This document shows positions 22,501 through 37,400 of a stretch of 64,000 nucleotides of DNA, one piece after another (positions within the stretch are counted from its first letter, which is position 1; each line of letters begins with the position of its first letter). Below the pieces are notes generated by a model. The model saw only the letters and a program-made list of their open reading frames with translations, was not told the origin of the DNA and searched no databases. Origin of the DNA: Piscicola geometra (taxonomy: Eukaryota; Annelida; Clitellata; Hirudinida; Piscicolidae); assembly GCA_943735955.1 (NCBI GenBank), contig OX030959.1, positions 9,778,754 to 9,842,753 of the forward strand, in the 5' to 3' direction. The translations under genes were made by a program, and so were the position numbers.

Positions 22501-25500
22501 AAAGAGAAGAGACAAAGAGAAGAGACAAAGAAAAGAGACAAAGAGAAGAGGCAAAGAGAAGAGACAAAGAGAAGGGACAAAGAGAAGAGACAAAGAGAAG
22601 AGACAAAGAGAAAAGACAAAGAGAAGAGACAAAGAGAAGAGACAGAGAAGAGACAAAGAGAAGAGGCAAAGAGAAGAGACAAAGAGAAGGGACAAAGAGA
22701 AGAGACAAAGAGAAGAGACAAAGAGAAAAGACAAAGAGAAGAGACAAAGAGAAGAGACAAAGAGAAGAAGCAAAAAGAAGAGACAAAGAAAAGAGGCAAA
22801 GAGAAGAGACAAAGAGAAGAGACAAAGAGAAGAGACAAAGAGAAGAGGCAAAGAAAAGAGACAAAGAGAAGAGACAAAGAGAAGGGACAAAGAGAAGAGA
22901 CAAAGAGAAGAGACAAAGAAAAGAGGCAAAGAGAAGAGACAAAGAGAAGAGACAAAAAAAAGAGGCAAAAAGAAGAGACAAAGAGAAGAGACAAAGAAAA
23001 GAGACAAAGAGAAGATACAAAGAGAAGAGACAAAGAGAAGAGACAAAGAGAAGAAGCAAAGAGAAGAAGCAAAGAAAAGAGACAAAGAGAAGAGACAAAG
23101 AGAAGAGACAAAGAGAAGAGACAAAGAGAAGAGACAAAGAGAAGATACAAAGAGAAGAGACAAAGAGAAGAGACAAAGAGAAGATACAAAGAGAAGAGAC
23201 AAAGAGAAGAGACAGAGAAGAGACAAAGAGAAGGGACAAAGAGAAGAGACAAAGAGAAGAGACAAAGAGAAGAGACAAAGAGAAGAGACAAAGAGAAGAG
23301 ACAAAGAGAAGAGACAAAGAGAAGAATCAAAAAGAAGAGACAAAGAAAAGAGGCAAAGATAAGATACAAAGAGAAGAGACAAAGAGAAGAGGCAAAGAAA
23401 AGAGACAAAGAGAAGAGACAAAGAGAAGAGACAAAGAGAAGAAGCAAAGAAAAGAGACAAAGAGAAGAGACAAAGAGAAGAGACAAAGAGAAGAGACAAA
23501 GAGAAGAGACAAAGAGAAGATACAAAGAGAAGAGACAAAGAGAAGAGACAAAGAAAAGAGACAAAGAGAAGATACAAAGAGAAGAGACAAAGAGAAGAGA
23601 CAAAGAGAAGAAGCAAAGAGAAAAAGCAAAGAAAAGAGACAAAGAGAAGAGACAAAGAGAAGAGACAAAAAGAAGAGACAAAGAGAAGATACAAAGAGAA
23701 GAGACAAAGAGAAGAGACAGAGAAGAGACAAAGAGAAGAGGCAAAGAAAAGAGACAAAGAGAAGGGACAAAGAGAAGAGACAAAGAGAAGAGACAAAGAG
23801 AAAAGACAAAGAGAAGAGACAAAGAGAAGAGACAAAGAGAAGAAGCAAAAAGAAGAGACAAAGAAAAGAGGCAAAGAGAAGAGACAAAGAGAAGAGACAA
23901 AGAGAAGAGACAAAGAGAAGAGGCAAAGAGAAGAGACAAAGAGAAGAGACAAAGAGAAGGGACAAAGAGAAGAGACAAAGAGAAGAGACAAAGAAAAGAG
24001 GCAAAGAGAAGAGACAAAGAGAAGAGACAAAGAAAAGAGGCAAAGAGAAGAGACAAAGAGAAGAGACAAAGAAAAGAGACAAAGAGAAGATACAAAGAGA
24101 AGAGACAAAGAGAAGAGACAAAGAGAAGAAGCAAAGAGAAGAAGCAAAGAAAAGAGACAAAGAGAAGAGACAAAGAGAAGAGACAAAGAGAAGAGACAAA
24201 AAGAAGAGACAAAGAGAAGATACAAAGAGAAGAGACAAAGAGAAGAGACAGAGAAGAGACAAAGAGAAGAGGCAAAGAGAAGAGACAAAGAGAAGGGACA
24301 AAGAGAAGAGACAAAGAGAAGAGACAAAGAGAAGAGACAAAGAGAAGAGACAAAGAGAAGAGACAAAGAGAAGAAGCAAAAAGAAGAGACAAAGAAAAGA
24401 GGCAAAGAGAAGAGACAAAGAGAAAAGACAAAGAGAAGAGGCAAAGAGAAGAGACAAAGAGAAGGGACAAAGAGAAGAGACAAAGAGAAGAGACAAATAG
24501 AAGAGGCAAAGAGAAGAGACAAAGAGAAGAGAAAAAGAGAAGAGACAAAGAGAAGAGACAAAGAGAAGAGACAAAGAGAAGAGACAAAGAGAAGAGACAA
24601 AGAGAAGATACAAAGAGATGAGACAAAGAGAAGATACAAAGAGAAGAGACAAAGAGAAGAGACAAAGAGAAGAGACAAAGAGAAGAGACAAAGAGAAGAG
24701 ACAAAGAGAAGAGACAAAGAGAAGAGACAAAGAGAAGAGAAAAAGAGAAGAGACAAAGAGAAGAGACAAAGAGAAGAGACAAAGAGAAGAGACAAAGAGA
24801 AGAGACAAAGAGAAGATACAAAGAGATGAGACAAAGAGAAGATACAAAAAGAAGAGACAAAAAGAAGAGACAAAGAGAAGAGACAAAGAGAAGAGACAAA
24901 GAGAAGAGACAAAGAGAAGAGACAAAGAGAAGAGACAAAGAGAAGAGACAAAGAGAAGAGACAAAGAGAAGAGACAAAGAGAAGAGACAAAGAGAAGAGA
25001 CAAAGAGAAGAGGCAAAGAGAAGAGACAAAGAGAAGGGACAAAGAGAAGAGACAAAGAGGAGAGACAAAGAAATGAGACAAAGAGAAGAAGCAAAAAGAA
25101 GAGACAAAGAAAAGAGGCAAAGAGAAGAGACAAAGAGAAGAGACAAAGAGAAGAGACAAAGAGAAGAGACAAAGAGAAGAAGCAAAAAGAAGAGACAAAA
25201 AAAAGAGGCAAAGATAAGATACAAAGAGAAGAAACAAAGAGAAGAGACAAAGAGAAGAGACAAAGAGAAGAGGCAAAGAAAAGAGACAAAGAGAAGAGAC
25301 AAAGAGAAGAGACAAAGAGAAGAAGCAAAGAGAAGAAGCAAAGAAAAGAGACAAAGAGAAGAGACAAAGAGAAGAGACAAAGAGAAGAGACAAAGAGAAG
25401 ATACAAAGAGAAGAGACAAAGAGAAGAGACAGAGAAGAGACAAAGAGAAGAGGCAAAGAGAAGAGACAAAGAGAAGAGACAAAGAGAAGAGGCAAAGAGA

Positions 25501-28500
25501 AGAGACAAAGAGAAGAGACAAAGAGAAGGGACAAAGAAAAGAGACAAAGAGAAGAGACAAAGAAAAGAGGCAAAGAGAAGAGACAAAGAGAAGAGACAAA
25601 GAAAAGAGGCAAAGAAAAGAGACAAAGAGAAGAGACAAAGAAAAGAGACAAAGAGAAGATACAAAGAGAAGAGACGAAGAGAAGAGACAAAGTGAAGAAG
25701 CAAAGAGAAGAAGCAAAGAAAAGAGACAAAGAGAAGAGACAAAGAGAAGAGACAAAGAGAAGAGACAAAGAGAAGAGACAAAGAGAAGATACAAAGAGAA
25801 GAGACAAAGAGAAGAGACAGAGAAGAGACAAAGAGAAGAGGCAAAGAGAAGAGACAAAGAGAAAAGACAAAGAGAAGAGACAAAGAGAAGAGACAAAGAG
25901 AAGAGACAAAGAGAAGAGACAAAGAGAAGAGACAAAGAGAAGAGACAAAGAGAAGAAGCAAAAAGAAGAGACAAAGAAAAGAGGCAAAGAGAAGAGACAA
26001 AGAGAAAAGACAAAGAGAAGAGGCGAGGAGAAGAGACAAAGAGAAGGGACAAAGAGAAGAGACAACGAGAAGAGACAAATAGAAGAGGCAAAGAGAAAAG
26101 ACAAAGAGAAGAGAAAAAGAGAAGAGACAAAGAGAAGAGACAAAGAGAAGAGACAAAGAGAAGAGACAAAGAGAAGAGACAAAGAGAAGATACAAAGAGA
26201 TGAGACAAAGAGAAGATACAAAGAGAAGAGACAAAGAAAAGAGACAAAGAGAAGAGACAAAGAGAAGAGACAAAGAGAAGAGAAAAAGAGAAGAGACAAA
26301 GAGAAGAGACAAAGAGAAGAGACAAAGAGAAGAGACAAAGAGAAGATACAAAGAGATGAGACAAAGAGAAGATACAAAAAAAAGAGACAAAGAGAAGAGA
26401 CAAAGAGAAGAGACAAAGAGAAGAGACAAAGAGAAGAGACAAAGAGAAGAGACAAAGAGAAAAGACAAAGAGAAGAGGCAAAGAGAAGAGACAAAGAGAA
26501 GGGACAAAGAGAAGAGACAAAGAGGAGAGACAAAGAAATGAGACAAAGAGAAGAAGCAAAAAGAAGAGACAAAGAAAAGAGGCAAAGAGAAGAGACAAAG
26601 AGAAGAGACAAAGAGAAGAGACAAAGAGAAGAAGCAAAAAGAAGAGACAAAGAAAAGAGGCAAAGATAAGATACAAAGAGAAGAAACAAAGAGAAGAGAC
26701 AAAGAGAAGAGACAAAGAGAAGAGGCAAAGAAAAGAGACAAAGAGAAGAGACAAAGAGAAGAGACAAAGAGAAGAAGCAAAGAAAAGAGACAAAGAGAAG
26801 AGACAAAGAGAAGAGACAAAGAGAAGAGACAAGGAGAAGAGACAAAGAGAAGATACAAAGAGAAGAGACAAAGAGAAGAGACAAAGAAAAGAGACAAAGA
26901 GAAGATACAAAGAGAAGAGACAAAGAGAAGAGACAAAGAGAAGAAGCAAAGAGAAGAAGGAAAGAAAAGAGACAAAGAGAAGAGACAAAGAAAAGAGACA
27001 AAGAGAAGAGACAAAGAGAAGGGACAAAGAGAAGAGACAAAGAGAAGAGACAAAGAGAAGAGACAAAGAGAAGAGACAAAGAGAAGAGACAAAGAGAAGA
27101 AGCAAAAAGAAGAGACAAAGAAAAGAGGCAAAGAGAAGAGACAAAGAAAAGAGACAAAGAGAAGATACAAAGAGAAGAGACAAAGAGAAGAGACAAAGAG
27201 AAGAGACAAAGAGAAGAAGCAAAGAGAAGAAGCAAAGAAAAGAGACAAAGAGAAGAGACAAAGAGAAGAGACAAAGAGAAGAGACAAAGAGAAGAGACAA
27301 AGAGAAGATACAAAGAGAAGAGACAAAGAGAAGAGACAGAGAAGAGACAAAGAGAAGAGGCAAAGAGGAGAGACAAAGAGAAGGGACAAAGAGAAGAGAC
27401 AAAGAGAAGAGACAAAGAGAAGAGACAAAGAGAAGAGACAAAGAGAAGAGACAAAGAGAAGTAGCAAAAAGAAGAGACAAAGAAAAGAGGCAAAGAGAAG
27501 AGACAAAGAGAAAAGACAAAGAGAAGAGGCAAAGAGAAGAGACAAAGAGAAGGGACAAAGAGAAGAGACAAAGAGAAGAGACAAATAGAAGAGGCAAAGA
27601 GAAGAGACAAAGAGAAGAGAAAAAGAGAAGAGACAAAGAGAAGAGACAAAGAGAAGAGACAAAGAGAAGAGACAAAGAGAAGATACAAAGAGATGAGACA
27701 AAGAGAAGATACAAAGAGAAGAGACAAAGAGAAGAGACAAAGAGAAGAGACAAAGAGAAGAGACAAAGAGAAGAGACAAAGAGAAGAAGCAAAGAGAAAA
27801 AGCAAAGAAAAGAGACAAAGAGAAGAGACAAAGAGAAGAGACAAAGAGAAGATACAAAGAGAAGAGACAAAGAGAAGAGACAGAGAAGAGACAAAGAAAA
27901 GAGGCAAAGATAAGAGACAAAGAGAAGATACAAAGTAAAGAGACAAAGAGAAGAGACAGAGAAGAGACAAAGAGAAGAGGCAAAGAGAAGAGACAAAGAG
28001 AATGGACAAAGAGAAGAGACAAAGAGAAGAGACAAAGAGAAGAGACAAAGAGAAGAGACAAAGAGAAGAAGCAAAAAGAAGAGACAAAGAAAAGAGGCAA
28101 AGAGAAGAGACAAAGAGAAGAGACAAAGAGAAGAGGCAAAGAGAAGAGACAAAGAGAAGAGACAAAGAGAAGAAGCAAAGAGAAGAGACAAATAGAATAG
28201 ACAAAGAGAAGAGACAAAGAGAAGAAGCAAAGAAAAGAGACAAAGAGAAGAGACAAAGAGAAGAGACAAAGAGAAGAGACAAAGAGAAGATACAAAGAGA
28301 AGAGACAAAGAGAAGAGACAAAGAAAAGAGACAAAGAGAAGATACAAAGAGAAGAGACAAAGAGAAGAGACAAAGAGAAGAAGCAAAGAGAAGAAGCAAA
28401 GAAAAGAGACAAAGAGAAGAGACAAAGAGAAGAGACAAAGAGGAGAGACAAAGAGAAGATACAAAGAGAAGAGACAAAGAGAAGAGACAGAGAAGAGACA

Positions 28501-29554
28501 AAGAGAAGAGGCAAGGAGAAGAGACAAAGAGAAGGGACAAAGAGAAGAGACAAAGAGAAGAGACAAAGAGAAGAGACAAAGAGAAGAGACAAAGAGAAGA
28601 GACAAAGAGAAGAAGCAAAAAGAAGAGAAAAAGAAAAGAGGCAAAGAGAAGAGACAAAGAGAAGAGACAAAGAGAAGAGACAAAGAGAAGAGGCAAAGAG
28701 AAGAGACAAAGAGAAGAGACAAAGAAAAGGGACAAAGAGAAGAGACAAATAGAAGAGACAAAGATAAGATACAAAGAGAAGAAACAAAGAGAAGAGACAA
28801 AGAGAAGAGACAAAGAGAAGAGACAAAGAGAAGAGACAAAGAGAAGAGACAAAGAGAAGAGGCAAAGAGAAGAGACAAAGAGAAGGGACAAAGAGAAGAG
28901 ACAAAGAGAAGGGACAAAGAGAAGAGACAAAGAGGAGAGACAAAGAGAAGAGACAAAGAGAAGAAGCAAAAAGAAGAGACAAAGAAAAGAGGCAAAGAAA
29001 AGAGACAAAGAGAAGAGGCAAAGAGAAGAGACAAAGAGAAGAGACAAAGAGAAGAAGCAAAGAAAAGAGACAAAGAGAAGAGACAAAGAGAAGAGACAGA
29101 GAAGAGACAAAGAGAAGAGGCAAAGAGAAGAGACAAAGAGAAGGGACAAAGAGAAGAGACAAAGAGAAGAGACAAAGAGAAGAGGCAAAGAGAAGAGACA
29201 AAGAGAAGAGACAAAGAAAAGAGGCAAAGAGAAGAGACAAAGAGAAGAGACAAAGAGAAGAGGCAAAGAGAAGAGACAAAGAGAAGAGACAAAGAGAAGA
29301 AGCAAAGAGAAGAGACAAATAGAATAGACAAAGAGAAGAGACAAAGAGAAGAAGCAAAGAAAAGAGACAAAGAGAAGAGACAAAGAGAAGAGACAAAGAG
29401 AAGAGACAAAGAGAAGATACAAAGAGAAGAGACAAAGAGAAGAGACAAAGAAAAGAGACAAAGAGAAGATACAAAGAGAAGAGACAAAGAGAAGAGACAA
29501 AGAGAAGAAGCAAAGAGAAGAAGCAAAGAAAAGAGACAAAGAGAAGAGACAAAG

Positions 29555-32340
29555 AGAAGAGACAAAGAGGAGAGACAAAGAGAAGATACAAAAAGAAGAG
29601 ACAAAGAGAAGAGACAGAGAAGAGACAAAGAGAAGAGGCAAGGAGAAGAGACAAAGAGAAGGGACAAAGAGAAGAGACAAAGAGAAGAGACAAAGAGAAG
29701 AGACAAAGAGAAGAGACAAAGAGAAGAGACAAAGAGAAGAAGCAAAAAGAAGAGACAAAGAAAAGAGGCAAAGAGAAGAGACAAAGAGAAGAGACAAAGA
29801 GAAGAGACAAAGAGAAGAGGCAAAGAGAAGAGACAAAGAGAAGAGACAAAGAGAAGGGACAAAGAGAAGAGACAAATAGAAGAGACAAAGATAAGATACA
29901 AAGAGAAGAAACAAAGAGAAGAGACAAAGAGAAGAGACAAAGAGAAGAGACAAAGAGAAGATACAAAGAGAAGAGACAAAGAGAAGAGACAAAGAGAAGA
30001 GACAAAGAGAAGAGACAAAGAGAAGAGACAAAGAGAAGAGACAAAGAGAAGAGGCAAAGAGAAGAGACAAAGAGAAGGGACAAAGAGAAGAGACAAAGAG
30101 AAGGGACAAAGAGAAGAGACAAAGAGGAGAGACAAAGAGAAGAGACAAAGAGAAGAAGCAAAAAGAAGAGACAAAGAAAAGAGGCAAAGAAAAGAGACAA
30201 AGAGAAGAGGCAAAGAGAAGAGACAAAGAGAAGAGACAAAGAGAAGAAGCAAAGAAAAGAGACAAAGAGAAGAGACAAAGAGAAGAGACAGAGAAGAGAC
30301 AAAGAGAAGAGGCAAAGAGAAGAGACAAAGAGAAGGGACAAAGAGAAGAGACAAAGAGAAGAGACAAAGAGAAGAGGCAAAGAGAAGAGACAAAGAGAAG
30401 AGACAAAGAGAAGAGACAAAGAGAAGAGGCAAAGAGAAGAGACAAAGAGAAGAGACAAAGAGAAGGGACAAAGAGAAGAGACAAATAGAAGAGGCAAAGA
30501 TAAGATACAAAGAGAAGAAACAAAGAGAAGAGACAAAGAGAAGAGACAAAGAGAAGAGGCAAAGAAAAGAGATAAAGAGAAGAGACAAAGAGAAGAGACA
30601 AAGAGAAGAGACAAAGAGAAGAGACAAAGAGAAGAAGCAAAGAAAAGAGACAAAGAGAAGAGACAAAGAAAAGAAACAAAGAGAAGAGACAAAGAGAAGA
30701 TACAAAGAGAAGAGACAAAGAGAAGAGACAAAGAAAAGAGACAAAGAAAAGAGACAAAGAGAAGATACAAAGAGAAGAGACAAAGAGAAGAGACAAAGAG
30801 AAGAAGCAAAAAGAAGAAGCAAAGAAAAGAGACAAAGAGAAGAGACAAAGAAAAGATACAAAGAGAAGAGACAAAGAGAAGAGACAAAGAGAAGAGACAA
30901 AGAGAAGAGGCAAAGAGAAGAGGCAAAGAGAAGGGACAAAAAGAAGAGACAAAGAGGAGAGACAAAGAGAAGATACAAAAAGAAGAGACAAAGAGAAGAG
31001 ACAGAGAAGAGACAAAGAGAAGAGGCAAGGAGAAGAGACAAAGAGAAGGGACAAAGAGAAGAGACAAAGAGAAGAGACAAAGAGAAGAGACAAAGAGAAG
31101 AGACAAAGAGAAGAGACAAAGAGAAGAAGCAAAAAGAAGAGACAAAGAAAAGAGGCAAAGAGAAGAGACAAAGAGAAGAGACAAAGAGAAGAGACAAAGA
31201 GAAGAGGCAAAGAGAAGAGACAAAGAGAAGAGACAAAGAGAAGGGACAAAGAGAAGAGACAAATAGAAGAGACAAAGATAAGATACAAAGAGAAGAAACA
31301 AAGAGAAGAGACAAAGAGAAGAGACAAAGAGAAGAGACAAAGAGAAGATACAAAGAGAAGAGACAAAGAGAAGAGACAAAGAGAAGAGACAAAGAGAAGA
31401 GACAAAGAGAAGAGACAAAGAGAAGAGACAAAGAGAAGAGGCAAAGAGAAGAGACAAAGAGAAGGGACAAAGAGAAGAGACAAAGAGAAGGGACAAAGAG
31501 AAGAGACAAAGAGGAGAGACAAAGAGAAGAGACAAAGAGAAGAAGCAAAAAGAAGAGACAAAGAAAAGAGGCAAAGAAAAGAGACAAAGAGAAGAGGCAA
31601 AGAGAAGAGACAAAGAGAAGAGACAAAGAGAAGAAGCAAAGAAAAGAGACAAAGAGAAGAGACAAAGAGAAGAGACAGAGAAGAGACAAAGAGAAGAGGC
31701 AAAGAGAAGAGACAAAGAGAAGGGACAAAGAGAAGAGACAAAGAGAAGAGACAAAGAGAAGAGGCAAAGAGAAGAGACAAAGAGAAGAGACAAAGAGAAG
31801 AGACAAAGAGAAGAGGCAAAGAGAAGAGACAAAGAGAAGAGACAAAGAGAAGGGACAAAGAGAAGAGACAAATAGAAGAGGCAAAGATAAGATACAAAGA
31901 GAAGAAACAAAGAGAAGAGACAAAGAGAAGAGACAAAGAGAAGAGGCAAAGAAAAGAGATAAAGAGAAGAGACAAAGAGAAGAGACAAAGAGAAGAGACA
32001 AAGAGAAGAGACAAAGAGAAGAAGCAAAGAAAAGAGACAAAGAGAAGAGACAAAGAAAAGAAACAAAGAGAAGAGACAAAGAGAAGATACAAAGAGAAGA
32101 GACAAAGAGAAGAGACAAAGAAAAGAGACAAAGAAAAGAGACAAAGAGAAGATACAAAGAGAAGAGACAAAGAGAAGAGACAAAGAGAAGAAGCAAAAAG
32201 AAGAAGCAAAGAAAAGAGACAAAGAGAAGAGACAAAGAAAAGATACAAAGAGAAGAGACAAAGAGAAGAGACAAAGAGAAGAGACAAAGAGAAGAGGCAA
32301 AGAGAAGAGGCAAAGAGAAGGGACAAAAAGAAGAGACAAA
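29555..32340. repeat. 1,387-bp tandem duplication
   Basis: Copies about 29.56-30.94 and 30.94-32.34 kb. Marks: GATACAAAAAG 29587/30974, GGCAAGG 29638/31025, GATAAAG 30571/31958, GAAACAAAG 30673/32060, all 1,387 apart. Confidence 0.85.
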
Positions 32341-34449
32341 GAGAAGAGACAAAGAGAAGAGACAAAGAGAAGAGACAAAGAGAAGAGACAAAGAGAAGAG
32401 ACAAAGAGAAGAAACAAAGAGAAGAGACAAAGAGAAGAGACAAAGAGAAGAGACAAAGAGAAGAGACAAAGAGAAGAGACAAAGAGAAGATACAAAGAGA
32501 AGAGACAAAGAGAAGAGACAAAGAGAAGAGGCAAAGAGAAGAGGCAAAGAAAAGGGACAAAGAGAAGAGACAAAGAGAAGAGACAAAGAGAAGAGACAAA
32601 GAGAAGAGACAAAGAGAAGAGACAAAGAGAAGAGACAAAGAGAAGAAACAAAGAGAAGAGACAAAGAGAAGAGACAAAGAGAAGAGACAAAGAGAAGAGA
32701 CAAAGAGAAGAGACAAAGAGAAGAAGCAAAGAGAAGAAGCAAAGAAAAGAGACAAAGAGAAGAGACAAAGAGAAGAGACAAAGAGAAGATACAAAGAGAA
32801 GAGACAAAGAGAAGAGACAGAGAAGAGACAAAGAGAAGAGGCAAAGAGAAGAGACAAAGAGAAGGGACAAAGAGAAGAGACAAAGAGAAGAGACAAAGAG
32901 AAGAGACAAAGAGAAGAGACAAAGAGAAGAAGCAAAAAGAAGAGACAAAAAGAAGAGACAAAGAGAAGAAGCAAAGAGAAGAAGCAAAGAAAAGAGACAA
33001 AGAGAAGAGACAAAGAGAAGAGACAAAGAGAAGAAGCAAAGAGAAGAAGCAAAGAAAAGAGACAAAGAGAAGAGACAAAGAGAAGAGACAAAGAGAAAAG
33101 ACAAAGAGAAGATACAAAGAGAAGAGACAAAGAGAAGAGACAGAGAAGAGACAAAGAGAAGAGGCAAAGAGAAGAGACAAAGAGAAGATACAAATAGAAT
33201 AGACAAAGAGAAGAGACAAAGAGAAGAAGCAAAGAAAAGAGACAAAGAGAAGAGACAAAGAGAAGAGACAAAGAGAAGAGACAAAGAGAAGAGACAAAGA
33301 GAAGAGACAAAGAGAAGAGACAAAGAGAAGAGACAAAGAGAAGAGACAAAGAGAAGAAGCAAAGAAAAGAGACGAGGAGAAGAGACAAAGAGAAGAGGCA
33401 AAGAGAAGAGACAAAGAGAAGGGACAAAGAGAAGAGACAAAGAGAAGAGACAAGTAGAAGAGGCAAAGAGAAGAGACAAAGAGAAGAGAAAAAGAGAAGA
33501 GACAAAGAGAAGAGACAAAGAGAAGAGACAAAGAGAAGAGACAAAGAGAAGAGACAAAGAGAAGATACAAAGAGATGAGACAAAGAGAAGATACAAAGAG
33601 AAGAGACAAAGAGAAGAGACAAAGAGAAGAGACAAAGAGAAGAGACAAAGAGAAGAGACAAAGAGAAGAGACAAAGAGAAGAGACAAAGAGAAGAGACAA
33701 AGAGAAGAGACAAAGAGAAGAGGCAAAGAGAAGAGACAAAGAGAAGGGACAAAGAGAAGAGACAAAGAGGAGAGACAAAGAAATGAGACAAAGAGAAGAA
33801 GCAAAAAGAAGAGACAAAGAAAAGAGGCAAAGAGAAGAGACAAAGAGAAGAGACAAAGAGAAGAGACAAAGAGAAGAAGCAAAAAGAAGAGACAAAGAAA
33901 AGAGGCAAAGATAAGATACAAAGAGAAGAAACAAAGAGAAGAGACAAAGAGAAGAGACAAAGAGAAGAGGCAAAGAAAAGAGACAAAGAGAAGAGACAAA
34001 GAGAAGAGACAAAGAGAAGAAGCAAAGAAAAGAAACAAAGAGAAGAGACAAAGAGAAGAGACAAAGAGAAGAGACAAGGAGAAGAGACAAAGAGAAGATA
34101 CAAAGAGAAGAGACAAAGAGAAGAGACAAAGAAAAGAGACAAAGAGAAGATACAAAGAGAAGAGACAAAGAGAAGAGACAAAGAGAAGAAGCAAAGAGAA
34201 GAAGGAAAGAAAAGAGACAAAGAGAAGAGACAAAGAAAAGAGACAAAGAGAAGAGACAAAGAGAAGGGACAAAGAGAAGAGACAAAGAGAAGAGACAAAG
34301 AGAAGAGACAAAGAGAAGAGACAAAGAGAAGAGACAAAGAGAAGAAGCAAAAAGAAGAGACAAAGAAAAGAGGCAAAGAGAAGAGACAAAGAAAAGAGAC
34401 AAAGAGAAGATACAAAGAGAAGAGACAAAGAGAAGAGACAAAGAGAAGA

Positions 34450-37400
34450 GACAAAGAGAAGAAGCAAAGAGAAGAAGCAAAGAAAAGAGACAAAGAGAAG
34501 AGACAAAGAGAAGAGACAAAGAGAAGAGACAAAGAGAAGAGACAAAGAGAAGATACAAAGAGAAGAGACAAAGAGAAGAGACAGAGAAGAGACAAAGAGA
34601 AGAGGCAAAGAGGAGAGACAAAGAGAAGGGACAAAGAGAAGAGACAAAGAGAAGAGACAAAGAGAAGAGACAAAGAAAAGAGACAAAGAGAAGAGACAAA
34701 GAGAAGTAGCAAAAAGAAGAGACAAAGAAAAGAGGCAAAGAGAAGAGACAAAGAGAAAAGACAAAGAGAAGAGGCAAAGAGAAGAGACAAAGAGAAGGGA
34801 CAAAGAGAAGAGACAAAGAGAAGAGACAAATAGAAGAGGCAAAGAGAAGAGACAAAGAGAAGAGAAAAAGAGAAGAGACAAAGAGAAGAGACAAAGAGAA
34901 GAGACAAAGAGAAGAGACAAAGAGAAGAGACAAAGAGAAGATACAAAGAGATGAGACAAAGAGAAGATACAAAGAGAAGAGACAAAGAGAAGAGACAAAG
35001 AGAAGAGACAAAGAGAAGAGACAAAGAGAAGAGACAAAGAGAAGAGACAAAGAGAAGAGAAAAAGAGAAGAGACAAAGAGAAGAGACAAAGAGAAGAGAC
35101 AAAGAGAAGAGACAAAGAGAAGAGACAAAGAGAAGAAGCAAAGAGAAAAAGCAAAGAAAAGAGACAAAGAGAAGAGACAAAGAGAAGAGACAAAGAGAAG
35201 ATACAAAGAGAAGAGACAAAGAGAAGAGACAGAGAAGAGACAAAGAGAAGAGGCAAAGATAAGAGACAAAGAGAAGATACAAAGAGAAGAGACAAAGAGA
35301 AGAGACAAAGAGAAGATACAAAGAGAAGAGACAAAGAGAAGAGACAGAGAAGAGACAAAGAGAAGAGGCAAAGAGAAGAGACAAAGAGAAGAGACAAAGA
35401 GAAGAGACAAAGAGAAGAGACAAAGAGAAGAGACAGAGAAGAGACAAAGAGAAGAGGCAAAGAGAAGAGACAAAGAGAATGGACAAAGAGAAGAGACAAA
35501 GAGAAGAGACAAAGAGAAGAGACAAAGAGAAGAGACAAAGAGAAGAAGCAAAAAGAAGAGACAAAGAAAAGAGGCAAAGAAAAGAGACAAAGAGAAGAGA
35601 CAAAGAGAAGAGGCAAAGAGAAGAGACAAAGAGAAGAGACAAAGAGAAGAAGCAAAGAGAAGAGACAAATAGAATAGACAAAGAGAAGAGACAAAGAGAA
35701 GAAGCAAAGAAAAGAGACAAAGAGAAGAGACAAAGAGAAGATACAAAGAGAAGAGACAAAGAGAAGAGACAAAGAAAAGAGACAAAGAGAAGATACAAAG
35801 AGAAGAGACAAAGAGAAGAGACAAAGAGAAGAAGCAAAGAGAAGAAGCAAAGAAAAGAGACAAAGAGAAGAGACATAGAGAAGAGACAAAGAGAAGAGAC
35901 AAAGAAAAGAGACAAAGAGAAGAGACAAAGAGAAGAGACAAAGAGAAGGGACAAAGAGAAGAGACAAAGAGAAGAGACAAAGAGAAGAGACAAAGAGAAG
36001 AGACAAAGAGAAGGGACAAATAGAAGAGACAAAGAGAAGAGACAAAGAGAAGAGACAAAGAGAAGAGACAAAGAGAAGAGACAAAGAGAAGAAGCAAAAA
36101 GAAGAGACAAAGAAAAGAGGCAAAGAGAAGAGACAAAGAAAAGAGACAAAGAGAAGATACAAAGAGAAGAGACAAAGAGAAGAGACAAAGAGAAGAGACA
36201 AAGAGAAGAAGCAAAGAGAAGAAGCAAAGAAAAGAGACAAAGAGAAGAGACAAAGAGAAGAGACAAAGAGAAGAGACAAAGAGAAGAGACAAAGAGAAGA
36301 TACAAAGAGAAGAGACAAAGAGAAGAGACAGAGAAGAGACAAAGAGAAGAGGCAAAGAGGAGAGACAAAGAGAAGGGACAAAGAGAAGAGACAAAGAGAA
36401 GAGACAAAGAGAAGAGACAAAGAGAAGAGACAAAGAGAAGAGACAAAGAGAAGAGACAAAGAGAAGTAGCAAAAAGAAGAGACAAAGAAAAGAGGCAAAG
36501 AGAAGAGACAAAGAGAAAAGACAAAGAGAAGAGGCAAAGAGAAGAGACAAAGAGAAGGGACAAAGAGAAGAGACAAAGAGAAGAGACAAATAGAAGAGGC
36601 AAAGAGAAGAGACAAAGAGAAGAGAAAAAGAGAAGAGACAAAGAGAAGAGACAAAGAGAAGAGACAAAGAGAAGAGACAAAGAGAAGAGACAAAGAGAAG
36701 AAGCAAAGAGAAAAAGCAAAGAAAAGAGACAAAGAGAAGAGACAAAGAGAAGAGACAAAGAGAAGATACAAAGAGAAGAGACAAAGAGAAGAGACAGAGA
36801 AGAGACAAAGAAAAGAGGCAAAGATAAGAGACAAAGAGAAGATACAAAGTAAAGAGACAAAGAGAAGAGACAGAGAAGAGACAAAGAGAAGAGGCAAAGA
36901 GAAGAGAAAAAGAGAATGGACAAAGAGAAGAGACAAAGAGTAGAGACAAAGAGAAGAGACAAAGAGAAGAGACAAAGAGAAGAAGCAAAAAGAAGAGACA
37001 AAGAAAAGAGGCAAAGAGAAGAGACAAAGAGAAGAGACAAAGAGAAGAGACAAAGAGAAGAGACAAAGAGAAGAGACAAAGAGAAGATACAAAGAGATGA
37101 GACAAAGAGAAGATACAAAGAGAAGAGACAAAGAGAAGAGACAAAGAGAAGAGACAAAGAGAAGAGACAAAGAGAAGAGACAAAGAGAAGAGACAAAGAG
37201 AAGAGACAAAGAGAAGAGACAAAGAGAAGAGACAAAGAGAAGAGGCAAAGAGAAGAGACAAAGAGAAGGGACAAAGAGAAGAGACAAAGAGGAGAGACAA
37301 AGAAATGAGACAAAGAGAAGAAGCAAAAAGAAGAGACAAAGAAAAGAGGCAAAGAGAAGAGACAAAGAGAAGAGACAAAGAGAAGAGACAAAGAGAAGAA

